A DNA stretch of 64,000 nucleotides from Mesorhizobium sp. WSM2240 (GTDB lineage: Bacteria; Pseudomonadota; Alphaproteobacteria; Rhizobiales; Rhizobiaceae), in assembly GCF_040438645.1 (NCBI RefSeq), contig NZ_CP159253.1:1364001-1428000 (forward strand). Direction: 5' to 3'. The position numbers and the translations under genes were made by a program. The first letter of the stretch is position 1, and each line of letters opens with the position of its first letter. Shown piece by piece: positions 17,539-27,369 of this stretch. A model generated the notes under the pieces. It searched no databases. It had not been told where the DNA came from and saw only the letters and a program-made list of their open reading frames with translations.

Positions 17539-18447
17539 TCAAGGCTGCCGCTGCGAACCGAAACCTGCCATCGTCGCCTTCACTTCGCGGGTGATCCAGC
17601 GTTTGAATTCGGCGGCCTTGGCGCTCTGCCGGCCTGATGCGCGCGTCACCAGATAATAGCCGAGGCCGCTGGCCACCGTGACCCCGAACGGTGCGACCAG
17701 GCGGCCATCGGAAAGCGCATCCGCCGCCAGCAATTGCCAGGCAAGCATGACGCCCTGACCGGCGATCACCGCCTCTAGGCAAAGCACCGGGTCGGTGAAG
17801 GTGGCGCCCGGAAGCGGCGTCACCGGCTCGACCCCGGCCGCCGCGAACCAGCGGTCCCAGCTGAGCATGGTGTTTTCGTCCTGGATCACCGAGACTTGGG
17901 CGAGATCGGCCGGAGAGCGCAGGCGCTTCGCGAGTTCAGGTGAGCAGACCGGAAAAATCTCCAGCGGAAGCAGGAGTTCGGCCCGCACGCGCGGCCAGTT
18001 GCCTTCGCCCATGCGGATGGCGAGTTCGACATCGGAGTGCTCGAGATCGACGAGACGTGTCGATGCGTCGATCCGCAGAAGGATTTCGGGATGAAGCGCG
18101 AAGAATCGGCTGAGCCGCGGCACCATCCAGCGCGAGGCGAAGGCCGGCGGCACCGACACGACCAGTGTGTTGGTCCCCTGCTCGTCAGCCATCGCCACCG
18201 CCTGCGCAAGCTCGTGGAATCCGACCGAGAGCCGCGCCGTGAACAACGCGCCGAATGCTGTCGGCGTCAGCCCACTTCCCTTGCGCTCGAACAGTTTCTT
18301 GCCGAGCTGCAATTCGATCCTGCCGATCTGTTGGCTGACGGCGCTGGGCGAAACGCCGAGTTCTTCGGCGGCTTTGGCGAGCGATCCGCAGCGGGCCGCC
18401 GCTTCCGCGGCGCGCAGGCCGTTCAAATGCACGGAATTGAGGTTCAT
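17539..18447 (-). CDS. LysR-family transcriptional regulator (GcvA-like)
   Basis: This 302-residue regulator has an N-terminal winged HTH (LNGLRAAEAAARCGSLAKAA; LGVSPSAVSQQIGRIELQLG) and a LysR substrate-binding domain (STRLVDLEHSDVELAIRMGE). The pattern of the N-terminus resembles the GcvA branch. It is divergent from a small gene at 18547 and, further on, the MFS gene, either of which may be its target. The effector is unknown. Confidence 0.88.
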   Translation of the reverse strand: MNLNSVHLNGLRAAEAAARCGSLAKAAEELGVSPSAVSQQIGRIELQLGKKLFERKGSGLTPTAFGALFTARLSVGFHELAQAVAMADEQGTNTLVVSVPPAFASRWMVPRLSRFFALHPEILLRIDASTRLVDLEHSDVELAIRMGEGNWPRVRAELLLPLEIFPVCSPELAKRLRSPADLAQVSVIQDENTMLSWDRWFAAAGVEPVTPLPGATFTDPVLCLEAVIAGQGVMLAWQLLAADALSDGRLVAPFGVTVASGLGYYLVTRASGRQSAKAAEFKRWITREVKATMAGFGSQRQP

Positions 18448-18546
18448 GGCTTTAGATTTTTTAATGTTGCTCCCGGCATTTCTGGATTGAAAATAGCCGG
18501 ATTCGGCAGATCATAACGCCATTCAACCAGACGAGGCGAGAGAAAC

Positions 18547-18750
18547 ATGAAGATTTTCTCAATCGGAACCAGAGCGTTTGGCCGGGTGCTGAGAACGTCG
18601 CGCGATGCGCTCGCCAGCGAAGAAAGCTGGATACTCGACCCGCTGTCGCATCCCGACGTCGAGGCGATGACGGAGCGCGAACTGGCCGATCTGCCGTTCA
18701 ACCGCGGCTATCGCGGCGCGGAATGCTTGGGCGAACGGTTCTGCGGCTGA
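18547..18750 (+). CDS. Small conserved-looking hypothetical protein (67 residues)
   Basis: This short basic-to-acidic protein starts MKIFSIGTRAFGRVLR and continues with ESWILDPLSHPDVEAMTERE and LADLPFNRGY. A ribosome site (GAGGCGAGAG) precedes the ATG. The C-terminal stretch recalls DUF1127-type small proteins, but the match is loose. It is divergent from the LysR regulator with about 100 bases between them, which suggests regulation by it. Confidence 0.55.
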   Translation: MKIFSIGTRAFGRVLRTSRDALASEESWILDPLSHPDVEAMTERELADLPFNRGYRGAECLGERFCG

Positions 18751-18866
18751 GGCACGGACGACAAGCAACCGAAGCGCCGTTATAGAGCGTTCCAGCGTTG
18801 CCGCTGGTCCAACGGGAAAGCGCGTACCGCTATTGTATGCTCGTCCGGCGGCAATATTGTCGCGCC

Positions 18867-20031
18867 ATGGTATCGAGCCCCGCGCCTCCGCTCCGCTTCG
18901 CCGTCGCCGGCATGATCGCGATGGCGGTTGCCATGGGCTTCGGGCGTTTCGTCTATACGCCGATCCTGCCCGGCATGATGGACGAACTTGGCCTGTCATC
19001 GACCGATGCCGGGCTGATAGCCTCAGCCAATTATCTCGGTTACCTCATCGGCGCCATCGTCGCGGCCGGCGGCTGGGCGCATGGCGGCGAACGGGCGCTC
19101 ATGCTCAGTGGGCTGGCGGCCAGCGCGCTGCTCTCGGCGCTGATGGGCCTGAGCGACAGCCTGCCCGTTTTCCTGCTGATCCGCTTCCTGGCGGGACTGG
19201 CCAGCGCCTTCGTCATGGTGTTCCTGACCAGCATCGTCTTCAGCCATCTGGCGGCGGCGAAACGCGGCGATTTGCAGGCTATGCATTTCGGGGGCGTCGG
19301 CGTCGGCATTGCCGTGTCGTCGGCGATGATGGCCGTGCTGCTCGCCGCCGGTTCGCACTGGCCCGCCGGCTGGTTGTGGTCGGGCGTGATTTCGGCGGCC
19401 GGCTTCGCGGTGGTCGCCCTGCTCATCGATCGCGGCCCGCTGAGCGTCGGACCCGCCCGCCGCGAGCCGCGCCTGCCCAAAAGTGCGGCGCTCGCCAAGA
19501 TCATCCTCGCCTACGGCGTATTCGGCTTCGGCTATATCGTCACCGCGACCTTCCTGGTGGCGATCGTGCGCCAGGGCGAAGCCGGCCGGCAGTTCGAGGC
19601 GCTGGTCTGGCTGACGACGGGACTGGCGGGCATTCCGTCCGTTTGGCTATGGAACCGCATCGGCGCGCGTCGGGCTGACGGCGACGTTTGCCGTCAGCTG
19701 CATCGTCGAGGCGGTGGGCGTGACAGCGAGCGTCGCATTCGGCGGCTTCGCCGGCCCTCTGCTTGGAGGCGTGCTGCTCGGTGGCACGTTTATCGCCATC
19801 ACGGCGCTTGGGCTGCAGATCGGGCGGCTGCTTGCGCCGGAGGCGCCGCGGCGGGTGCTGGCGCTGATGACCGCCTCGTTCGGGGTGGGCCAGATCCTCG
19901 GGCCGATCGCGGCGGGCTGGGCTGCCGAATGGACCGGGAATTTCGTTGCGGCCTCTATCGGCGCGGCTGTCGCGCTGCTCTTGGCCGGCGCAATTGCATG
20001 GTCTGGTGGGCCGTCGCCAAAATCGCCATGA
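18867..20031 (+). pseudogene. MFS transporter (YbfB/YjiJ-like), single-base frameshift
   Basis: This is a 12-helix major facilitator. The N-terminal half starts VSSPAPPLRFAVAGM and has family-typical MAVAMGFGRFVYTPILPGM and repeated Gly-rich helices. Near 19665 the frame breaks (GGCGCGCGTCGGGC). The C-terminal half (V-G-L-T-A-T-F-A-V-S..., GLQIGRLLAPEAPRRVLALM, GVGQILGPIAAGWAAEW) continues in the next frame to the stop at 20031. One extra C in the GCGCG run explains it. As read, the protein is truncated and ends in a false tail. Sequence error is a real alternative. Confidence 0.75.
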
Positions 20032-20150
20032 TTGCCGTTTCTATCGGCGGCGGCATGGGCATCGGCGTTTTCTTTCAGCCCGAAATGTGACTTCATGCCG
20101 GACCCGCAACGCCCGCAGAATTGCGCGCCACGACCAAGGAATCCGCCGAA

Positions 20151-21425
20151 GTGTTCGTATCCTTTTTCCCGCTGCCGAAGTCGTTCTTCGTTTCGGCCGT
20201 CGTTTGGAGCCTGGCGCTCGTCATCCTCTGGTTTCTGGGCGGCGAGCAGCTTGGCGCGATGGTTGGCCTGCCGCCTGCTGCGCCGGGCGCAGCACCGATC
20301 ATCTGGCCAAGCCGCTTTCTCACGCCGCATTTCCTCTGGTTCTACATCTATTTCGGCGCGGGCATCGGCCTCTTCTACCTCTTCTGGTCCTGGTACGCGC
20401 CGCACCGGTGGCAGAACTGGTCCATCCTTGGGTCCGGCCTGGTCATATTCGTCACGAATTTCTCGGTGCAGGTCAGCGTCGCGCTCAACGACTGGCGAGG
20501 CATGTTTTACGACATGGTCCAGAGGGCGCTGGGAACGCCGGGAGCAGTTTCTCCCGTCGAGCTTTATTTCGGCGTCCTGCAGTTCCTCGCGCTGGCGATG
20601 GTCGGCATAACGGTGGCGGTTCTCAACCTGTTTTTCGTCAGGCACTACATCTTCCGCTGGCGCACCGCGATGAACGACTATTTCATCGCCTACTGGCCGC
20701 AGTTGCGCCACATCGAAGGCGCGTCGCAGCGTGTGCAGGACGACACGATGCGGTTCTCGGGCACGATGCAGGGCCTTGGCGTCAATTTCATCGATTCAGT
20801 GATGACGCTTATTGCGTTCCTGCCGCTGCTTGCGAGTTTGTCCGTTCATGTGTCGGCGTTGCCGGTTGTCGGATCAATTCCCTATCCGCTGGTGATTGCT
20901 GCGATCACGTGGTCGTTGTTCGGCACATTGCTGCTGGCCGTGGTCGGCATCAAACTGCCGGGGCTTGAGTTTCGCAACCAGCGCGTGGAAGCCGCATTCC
21001 GCAAGGAACTGGTCTATGGCGAGGATGACATCAGTCGTGCCCAGCCGCCAACTCTGAACGAATTGTTCGGCAATGTGCGAAAGAATTATTTCCGCCTGTA
21101 CGCGCATTACGTGTATTTCGACGTGGTGCGCTATCTCTACATTCAGGCGGATGCCGTCTTTGCTACCCTGATCCTCGTACCCACGGTAGCGATCGGCAGA
21201 GTTACCTTGGGGGCCTTTCAACAGATCGTCGCCGCGTTCACGCAGGTCGCGAATTCTTTTCAATATCTCGTCAATTCGTGGCCAACGATCGTTGAACTGA
21301 TCTCTATCTACAAGCGCTTGCGCGCTTTCGAAGCGACGCTGGAAGGCGCTCCGTTGCCTGAAATAGATCGCAGCTATCTGGAGCGGGAGGAAAAGCTCGG
21401 CGAGGAGGCGGCGACCGCCGAATGA
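20151..21425 (+). CDS. bacA: SbmA/BacA-family peptide transporter
   Basis: This is an inner-membrane transporter of the SbmA/BacA family, which imports peptides such as Bac7 and, in rhizobia, nodule-specific peptides. The 424-residue protein has multiple membrane helices and family stretches: [20 protein letters not shown] at the start, [30 protein letters not shown] and IPYPLVIAA. No ATPase domain follows, so it is not BclA. GTG at 20151 is chosen because AAGGA lies about 10 bases upstream and the N-terminus aligns with known BacA; the TTG at 20121 would add a non-typical tail. Symbiosis relevance is inferred from the family only. Confidence 0.85.
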   Translation: MFVSFFPLPKSFFVSAVVWSLALVILWFLGGEQLGAMVGLPPAAPGAAPIIWPSRFLTPHFLWFYIYFGAGIGLFYLFWSWYAPHRWQNWSILGSGLVIFVTNFSVQVSVALNDWRGMFYDMVQRALGTPGAVSPVELYFGVLQFLALAMVGITVAVLNLFFVRHYIFRWRTAMNDYFIAYWPQLRHIEGASQRVQDDTMRFSGTMQGLGVNFIDSVMTLIAFLPLLASLSVHVSALPVVGSIPYPLVIAAITWSLFGTLLLAVVGIKLPGLEFRNQRVEAAFRKELVYGEDDISRAQPPTLNELFGNVRKNYFRLYAHYVYFDVVRYLYIQADAVFATLILVPTVAIGRVTLGAFQQIVAAFTQVANSFQYLVNSWPTIVELISIYKRLRAFEATLEGAPLPEIDRSYLEREEKLGEEAATAE

Positions 21426-21447
21426 CTGGAGGCGAAAGCCAGACGGC

Positions 21448-22440
21448 TCAGCCGCCCACGCCTCGGCTCGCTTTATGCTTGTCAGCCAGCCAGGCCTCAT
21501 AGCTGATGCACTCGACGTCCTGCTTGACGCAGACCTCCTCGGCGAAGCGCTCGAGCGCGCGCCAATAGGCGCCGCCATTCATCAGCGTGAAGTGGAAGCC
21601 GATCTGCAACGGAATGCGCTCGCCGGCATATTGCGCGTCAAAGGCCGCGCGAAATGCTTCGAGCGAGCGTGCTTCGAACAGAGCCGCCTCGTTGGCCCGC
21701 TCCAGGCCACCCGAATGGCGCACGAAAAGATTGTAGTCCATGGCGATCACCCGCCGCGAAGCGGGCCCCTCGCTTATTTGCGGCAGGGCGAAGCGGGTCA
21801 CGCCGCCGGCTGATTCTGGTTCCGCCGGTCCGCGCGAGACGCCGCTTGCGTCATAGTCGAATTTCGACTCGGCCAGCGCGGCGTAAAGTGTCGTGCCCGT
21901 CGACAGATAGGGTGCGCGAAAGCCGGAGATTTCGGTTTCCACGAATTCTCGCCAGTCCGCCGGTTCACCGGCAATGCCGTTGATCGAATAGGCTTCGCGC
22001 AGGATGGTCGTGAACGAAGCGAATTCGTCGAGCCAGTCGGCCTTGCTCCAGTTCTTGCCGTCGAAATGGCCGCAGCCATGGCTGGCGATCTCATGGCCTT
22101 CGGCGCGCGCGAGCCTGATCTGGGCGAGCCGCGCTGCCACTTCCGCTGCCGACTGGGCGAAGCCGACATTGGACTTGCCAGCGCCCTTGCCGGGCGCGTC
22201 GTATTTGCCGCGCGTTTCCTTCGAAAGCAGGAAGACACAGGACAGAAAATAGGTGAAGCGCGCTCCGGTTCGTGCCGCCAGCGTGCGGCTTCGCTGCCAT
22301 TGCGCCAGGTCATGCGCGCCGTCGAAGGAGATGATCACATGCTGGATCGGCCGGTCGCCCGAATAAGCGGAGCCTGAAACCGAGGCGGAAAGAAGGGCGC
22401 AAGCGGAGGCAAAGAAGCGGGACGCAACGGACATTGGCAT
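21448..22440 (-). CDS. Secreted polysaccharide deacetylase (NodB-homology)
   Basis: This protein of about 330 residues has a signal peptide (ASRFFASACALLSASVSGSA), a NodB-like fold with IISFDGAHDLAQW (metal-binding Asp), the ASHGCGHFDG metal-binding His pair, and a later ISGFRAPYLSTG motif. It is expected to remove acetyl or similar groups from an exported polysaccharide. The ATG at 22440 or 22434 puts the signal peptide at the front. The longer frame upstream is not convincing. It converges on bacA with 22 bases between stops. Confidence 0.8.
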   Translation of the reverse strand: MPMSVASRFFASACALLSASVSGSAYSGDRPIQHVIISFDGAHDLAQWQRSRTLAARTGARFTYFLSCVFLLSKETRGKYDAPGKGAGKSNVGFAQSAAEVAARLAQIRLARAEGHEIASHGCGHFDGKNWSKADWLDEFASFTTILREAYSINGIAGEPADWREFVETEISGFRAPYLSTGTTLYAALAESKFDYDASGVSRGPAEPESAGGVTRFALPQISEGPASRRVIAMDYNLFVRHSGGLERANEAALFEARSLEAFRAAFDAQYAGERIPLQIGFHFTLMNGGAYWRALERFAEEVCVKQDVECISYEAWLADKHKASRGVGG

Positions 22441-22593
22441 CAATTCTGAAGAGAATGAATTTAAAAGGAATGAAACGGTTCGACGGTGGCTAGGCACCGA
22501 ACGTGGCCGAGGTTGGATGGCCTGTCGCCGCGTCATAGGCAAGGGTGCCGCTGCGCGCTAGGATGCCGCGTCTCGTCGGTACGGGAGGCCGCG

Positions 22594-23163
22594 ATGGTTC
22601 CGCTCATTCTGGGCTTGATCGTCTTTCTGGGCATCCATTCGGTGCGCATAGTCGCGCCCAGATGGCGTGACCGCCAGTTGGCGGCGATGGGCGAGGGGCG
22701 CTGGAAAGGCATCTACTCGCTGGTTTCGGCTGCCGGGCTGGTTCTCCTCGTCTGGGGCTATGGCGAGGCCTGGGAGGTGGCGCCTGTCCTTTACGAGCCG
22801 CCGGTCTGGATGAAGCACATCGCAGCGCCATTGATGTTCGTCGCCTTCGTTTCGCTGATGACGTTCGTCTTCCCGGCGGGACGGCTGAAGCCGGCCTTCA
22901 AGCATCCGTTCCTGCTGGCGGTGCAGATCTGGGCGTTCGCGCATCTGCTCGCCAATGGCGATCTGGCTTCGGTGATCCTGTTCGGCGCCTTTCTCGCCTG
23001 GGCCCTGGCCGACCGCCTTGCGGTCGCGTACCGCGGAGAGCCGGCGCCGCAGCCCGGGCCGGTCAAGTGGGACATCCTTGCCGTGGGCTCGGGCGCGGTG
23101 TTTTTTGTTCTGTTCATGTGGAGGCTGCATCTCTGGCTGATCGGAGTGCCGCCGCTCGGCTGA
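22594..23163 (+). CDS. NnrU-family membrane protein
   Basis: This 189-residue protein has four to five hydrophobic helices and typical NnrU features (MVPLILGLIVFLGIHSVRIV; AHLLANGDLASVILFGAFLA; WALADRLAVAYRG). NnrU is linked to nitric-oxide/denitrification genes in some alphaproteobacteria, but many members stand alone. The ATG at 22594 follows GGGAGG and is preferred over an upstream ATG. No denitrification genes are nearby, so the role here is open. Confidence 0.85.
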   Translation: MVPLILGLIVFLGIHSVRIVAPRWRDRQLAAMGEGRWKGIYSLVSAAGLVLLVWGYGEAWEVAPVLYEPPVWMKHIAAPLMFVAFVSLMTFVFPAGRLKPAFKHPFLLAVQIWAFAHLLANGDLASVILFGAFLAWALADRLAVAYRGEPAPQPGPVKWDILAVGSGAVFFVLFMWRLHLWLIGVPPLG

Positions 23164-23281
23164 ATTCTGTTCCGGACCAAGGCAGGCCGATTTTCGGCGT
23201 CGCCCCCTTCCATGCCGGCGAAATATCGCTAAAACGCAGGCTCACGAAGGCCCCTTCGGGGCAGGTATGGTTTGGAATGTA

Positions 23282-23947
23282 ATGTCGGACGACAGCTTCA
23301 TCCGCGAAGTCAACGAGGAGATGCGCAAGGATCAGGCGCGCGCTCTCTGGGACCGTTTTGGCCCGGCGGCGATCGGGCTCGCTGTGGCCGTCGTCCTCGG
23401 CACGGCCGCCTATGTCGGCTATGAGTATTGGGTGGAAACGCGGGCGAATCGTTCCGGCGACCAGTTCTCGCAAGCCTTGGCGCTCGCCAATTCCGGCAAG
23501 ACCGACGAAGCCCTGGCCGCGCTGAAAACCCTGGAGGCGGAAGGCTACGGCGCCTATCCGCTGCTGGCGCGGATGCGCGCTGCGACGGTGCTCGCCGAAA
23601 AGGGCGATTTCGCCGGCGCGGTCAAGGAATTCGACGCGGTTGCTGCCGACACCTCCATCCCGCAGTCCATTCGCGACATTGCGCGGCTGCGATCAGCGCT
23701 TCTGCTAGTGGATAACGGTTCCTATGCCGACGTTTCCGCGCGGGTGGAAACGCTGACCTCCGACACCAACACGCTGCGCCACGCTGCCCGCGAGGCGCTC
23801 GGGCTGTCGGCCTGGAAAGAGGGCAAGTCGGCCGACGCGCTGAAGCTGTTCGAGCAGGTCGCATCCGACGATGCCGCACCCCGCAACACGCGCGAGCGCG
23901 CGACTTTGATGTCCGAACTGATCCGCGGTTCGGGCAGTGCGTCGTGA
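23282..23947 (+). CDS. YfgM-like membrane-anchored TPR protein
   Basis: This protein of 221 residues has a short cytoplasmic N-terminus (MSDDSFIREVNEEMRKDQAR), one membrane helix (AAIGLAVAVVLGTAAYVGY) and a periplasmic TPR-like region (NSGKTDEALAALKTLEAEGY). It resembles the YfgM/TPR_21 family, a companion of the Sec translocon and of cell-envelope chaperones. It lies six bases before der, a pairing also seen in enterobacteria (yfgM-bamB-der). An in-frame ATG at 23267 is the alternative start. Confidence 0.8.
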   Translation: MSDDSFIREVNEEMRKDQARALWDRFGPAAIGLAVAVVLGTAAYVGYEYWVETRANRSGDQFSQALALANSGKTDEALAALKTLEAEGYGAYPLLARMRAATVLAEKGDFAGAVKEFDAVAADTSIPQSIRDIARLRSALLLVDNGSYADVSARVETLTSDTNTLRHAAREALGLSAWKEGKSADALKLFEQVASDDAAPRNTRERATLMSELIRGSGSAS

Positions 23948-23953
23948 TGCAAG

Positions 23954-25393
23954 ATGAGCTTCAAAGTTGCCATTCTCGGCCGGCCTAACGTCGGCAAGTC
24001 GACGCTTTTCAACAGGCTGGTCGGGAAGAAGTTGGCGCTCGTCGACGACACGCCGGGCGTCACGCGAGACCGCCGCGTGCATCCGGCCAAGCTCTATGAT
24101 CTTCATTTCGATGTGATCGACACGGCCGGTTTCGAGACTGCCGCCGCCGCCACCCTGCAGGGCCGCATGCGCGCGCAGACCGAGATCGCCATTCGCGAAG
24201 CCGATCTGATCTTCTTCATGGTCGATTCCAAGTCGGGCCTGATGCCTGACGACAAGGCCTTCGCCGATATCGTCCGCCGCTCCGGCAAGCCGGTGGTGCT
24301 CGTCGCCAACAAGGCCGAGGCGCGCGGCGCGCAGGGCGGCATGTTGGAAGCATGGGAAGTCGGCCTCGGCGAGCCGATACCGGTTTCGGCCGAGCACGGG
24401 CAGGGCATGCCCGATTTGCGAGACGCGGTGATCGCTGCACTCGGGGAAGAGCGCGCCTTCGGAGATGAGGAAGACCACGGGCTCGGCGAGTTCGCGGAAA
24501 GCGAAACGTTGATCGGCGAGGACATCGCCGATCCGGACGCCGAAGACGTACCGGCTTACGACGAAACCAAGCCGATGCGGATCGCCGTCGTCGGCCGTCC
24601 CAACGCAGGCAAGTCGACGCTGATCAATGCGCTGATCGAGGAGGAGCGGCTGCTCACCGGCCCGGAGGCCGGCATCACCCGCGATTCCATCTCGGTCGAC
24701 TGGGAGTGGCGCGGCCGCCGGATGAAGCTGTTCGACACGGCCGGCATGCGCCGCAAGGCCAAGGTTCAGGAAAAGCTGGAAAAGATGTCGGTGTCGGACG
24801 GCCTGCGCGCTATCCGCTTCGCCGAAATCGTCATCATCGTCTTCGACGCGACCATCCCGTTCGAGAAGCAGGATCTGCAGATCGTCGACCTGATCGTCCG
24901 CGAGGGCCGCGCCCCGATTATCGCGTTCAACAAATGGGACCTGATCGACAACCCGCAGGAGATGCTTGCCGAACTGCGCGAAAAGACGACGCGCCTTTTG
25001 CCGCAGGTGCGCGGCATCAGGGCGGTGACGCTATCGGCCGAAACCGGCCGCGGCCTCGACCGGCTAATGGAAGCGGTGCTCAGCACGCACAGGATCTGGA
25101 ACAGCCGCGTCTCGACCGGAAAGCTTAACCGCTGGCTGGAGGGAATACTGGCGCACCATCCGCCGCCCGCCGTTGCCGGCCGCAGGCTCAAGATAAAATA
25201 TATCACTCAGGCCAAGACCCGCCCGCCGGGATTCGTGCTGTCGACATCGCGCCCGGACGCTATGCCGCAGTCCTACATACGCTACCTCGTCAACAGTCTA
25301 CGCGACGCCTTCGACCTCCCCGGTGTGCCGATCCGCATGGTGTTGCGGGCCTCCGAGAACCCGTTCGCCGGCAAGGCCAAAAAGCGGGGATGA
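23954..25393 (+). CDS. der: GTPase Der (EngA), ribosome assembly
   Basis: This double-GTPase matures the 50S ribosomal subunit. The first G domain begins with [16 protein letters not shown] at residues 8-23 and has DTAGFE and NKAE. The second begins near residue 214 with [15 protein letters not shown] and has DTAGMR and NKWD. The C-terminal KH-like domain follows ([30 protein letters not shown]). Length 479 is normal for alphaproteobacteria. It follows the YfgM-like gene directly. Confidence 0.97.
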   Translation: MSFKVAILGRPNVGKSTLFNRLVGKKLALVDDTPGVTRDRRVHPAKLYDLHFDVIDTAGFETAAAATLQGRMRAQTEIAIREADLIFFMVDSKSGLMPDDKAFADIVRRSGKPVVLVANKAEARGAQGGMLEAWEVGLGEPIPVSAEHGQGMPDLRDAVIAALGEERAFGDEEDHGLGEFAESETLIGEDIADPDAEDVPAYDETKPMRIAVVGRPNAGKSTLINALIEEERLLTGPEAGITRDSISVDWEWRGRRMKLFDTAGMRRKAKVQEKLEKMSVSDGLRAIRFAEIVIIVFDATIPFEKQDLQIVDLIVREGRAPIIAFNKWDLIDNPQEMLAELREKTTRLLPQVRGIRAVTLSAETGRGLDRLMEAVLSTHRIWNSRVSTGKLNRWLEGILAHHPPPAVAGRRLKIKYITQAKTRPPGFVLSTSRPDAMPQSYIRYLVNSLRDAFDLPGVPIRMVLRASENPFAGKAKKRG

Positions 25394-25502
25394 CCAGACG
25401 GCGCGCCACACTCCCGCCGCAAGCTAACCGTTAACGCTCCATCAAGGTTAATGCAGCATCGTCTCCTGAAGTGGGGTCTTGTTGCGTTCTGGAGAGTAAT
25501 CT

Positions 25503-26690
25503 GTGCATCGACGTCTCGTGACGCGGCGGCTGGCTGCGGCCATCCAAAGCAAGCGCTCATTCCTGCCTCCCTTGATCATCGGGCTCGGCTTCTGGATCGG
25601 CTTTCCGACCACGGCGGCCTTTCAGGACATGAGAAGCCTGGTTTCGGGCGCCGAGGCCTCCAATGCGCGCTGGGGCGCCTTCGTCGAGAAATCCGTGGCG
25701 GGTTCGGTGCACGCAGCTGAAATGCCCTTCGCCGACGCCAATCTGCCGGTCGGCTCGATTTCAGGCGGCGGCGTGGCCATTCCCGGCGTCGGCGACGTGT
25801 CGTTCCGCACGAAAAACGGCGCGGTCGGCGAGACGCCGGATGAAGACCGCGTCAGGCGCGGCGACAAGAAGGGCCGTATCGTCAATGTCGCCCCGGTAGC
25901 GCCACCCAAGGCCTTCAATGCCGGCTCGGTTCTGGACCGCACCTCCTTCCTGCGGCGGCCGACTGCCGGCAAGGGCCCGGCGATGACGTTTGTAATGCCC
26001 GACATCAAGGGCAAGGAAATCCAGATCGCCACCGCCTTCTACGTCAAGGAAGACAAGAAGCCTGATCTCGGCGTTCCGGCCGTGCTGGCGGCACTGGTCA
26101 ACAACGACAAAGCCGACATCCTGGCAACCGCATATGGGCCGATGGAGCCGGACTACGCCAAGGCATCGCCTTTCGCGAGTCTGCTGCAGGACGAGGACCC
26201 AGCCGCAGGCCGTTTCATACCGCCGGTGGGCGAGGGCGACCATTATTGGATGAGCCAGCCGCTGCCGGCGTCGGTGTTTTCCAATGCGGAGCAGACATGC
26301 CTGGCGAATGGCATCTATTTCGAGGCGCGCGGCGAAACGCCCAAGGGACAGGCTGCGGTGGCGCAGGTCATCCTGAACCGCGTACGCAATCCCGCCTATC
26401 CGAACACCATCTGCGGCGTGGTCTACCAGAACGACCACTTGAAGAACCGCTGCCAGTTCTCGTTCGCCTGCGACGGCAAAAAGGATAGAGTCACCAACCC
26501 TTCCGTCTACCGGATGGCGGAGGAGGTCGCGATGGCGGTGACTGCCGGCAAGATCTTCATTCCGGAAGTAGGCTCGTCGACGCATTACTATGCCGACTAC
26601 GTCAATCCGCGGTGGGCCCGCACCATGGAGAAGATGAAGAAGATCGGGCTTCACATCTTCTACCGCACCTATGGCGGCGGCTGGAGTTGA
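25503..26690 (+). CDS. Cell wall hydrolase of the SleB family
   Basis: This 395-residue protein has a signal/anchor segment near the N-terminus (LPPLIIGLGFWIGFPTTAAF), a low-complexity central region, and a C-terminal SleB (Hydrolase_2) domain with the glutamate motif YFEARGE, then AVAQVILNRVRNPAYPNTIC, CQFSFACDG and HYYADYVNPRW. It probably cuts peptidoglycan in the periplasm. The GTG at 25503 is the only sensible start. It stands alone downstream of der. Confidence 0.85.
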   Translation: MHRRLVTRRLAAAIQSKRSFLPPLIIGLGFWIGFPTTAAFQDMRSLVSGAEASNARWGAFVEKSVAGSVHAAEMPFADANLPVGSISGGGVAIPGVGDVSFRTKNGAVGETPDEDRVRRGDKKGRIVNVAPVAPPKAFNAGSVLDRTSFLRRPTAGKGPAMTFVMPDIKGKEIQIATAFYVKEDKKPDLGVPAVLAALVNNDKADILATAYGPMEPDYAKASPFASLLQDEDPAAGRFIPPVGEGDHYWMSQPLPASVFSNAEQTCLANGIYFEARGETPKGQAAVAQVILNRVRNPAYPNTICGVVYQNDHLKNRCQFSFACDGKKDRVTNPSVYRMAEEVAMAVTAGKIFIPEVGSSTHYYADYVNPRWARTMEKMKKIGLHIFYRTYGGGWS

Positions 26691-26835
26691 GCGCCTTCCG
26701 CTCGTTCCACGATGCCGTCGATTTTTTCGGGATTCGCCGGTACCGCCGAGCACAAAGCGCGGGGCAGGATGTCGCACTTTCCTAAGTATCTGATTAAACT
26801 AGATAAATTACAGGTGTACCCTCCCCATTGCGTGG

Positions 26836-26864
26836 CTTGACGGGGGCGGGAGCGCTAACTATGT
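26836..26864 (+). promoter_or_regulatory. Housekeeping promoter of the F0 operon
   Basis: CTTGAC (26836-26841) and CTATGT (26859-26864) are separated by exactly 17 bases, close to the CTTGAC-N17-CTATAT consensus of rhizobial housekeeping promoters. It lies about 50 bases before the atpI start, in the 219-bp gap after the SleB gene. Confidence 0.6.
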
Positions 26865-26909
26865 TGCCCGCGACTTTGAAGCGGATGGACGATTGCCTTC
26901 CATCCGGGC

Positions 26910-27335
26910 ATGGGGGTTGCGGTGGCCGACAAAAACGGGCCAGACGAAACCGGAAAAACCGGGCCCGGAGAGCAAGGCAGACCCGACATTCGCGACGACG
27001 ACCTCGAGCGTCGCCGGCAGAAACTTGAAGCATTGCTTGCGACAAGACGCCCGGACCGACGTGAAGGGGGAGAAGGCGCTAGATCGAGCAGCACGGCCGG
27101 ATACGGCCAGGCCCTGAAGCTGTCCAGCGAGTTCATCGCCGGCATTGCCGTGGGCGCGGGGCTTGGCTGGGTAATCGACCGGATGGCGGGGACCTCGCCA
27201 TGGGGGCTGATCGTGTTCCTGCTGCTCGGCTTCGGCGCTGGTATTCTCAATGTCCTGCGTTCCGCGGGCGTCGTTGCAGACCAGGGTTTGAAGGCGTCCG
27301 ACAAGGCTGCCAGCAAGCCTGAGAAAGAACAATAG
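26910..27335 (+). CDS. atpI: ATP synthase F0 subunit I (AtpI)
   Basis: This 141-residue protein has a charged N-terminus and two membrane helices ([38 protein letters not shown]), the AtpI pattern. AtpI helps assemble the c-ring. It opens the F0 cluster. The ATG at 26910 and a GTG at 26922 (start VADKNGPDE) are both possible; neither has a strong ribosome site. The gap to atpB is short. Confidence 0.88.
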   Translation: MGVAVADKNGPDETGKTGPGEQGRPDIRDDDLERRRQKLEALLATRRPDRREGGEGARSSSTAGYGQALKLSSEFIAGIAVGAGLGWVIDRMAGTSPWGLIVFLLLGFGAGILNVLRSAGVVADQGLKASDKAASKPEKEQ

Positions 27336-27369
27336 CGCCTGCGGGCGCGTCTTGCCGAGGGGGCCCGAA

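Noticed and set aside
19647..20711. 354-codon minus-strand frame over the MFS tail and bacA start
   Set aside because: It is antisense to both genes and has no motif.
26691..26909. tRNA or riboswitch before atpI
   Set aside because: No cloverleaf-like arms or known aptamer pattern was found. Only a promoter is supported.
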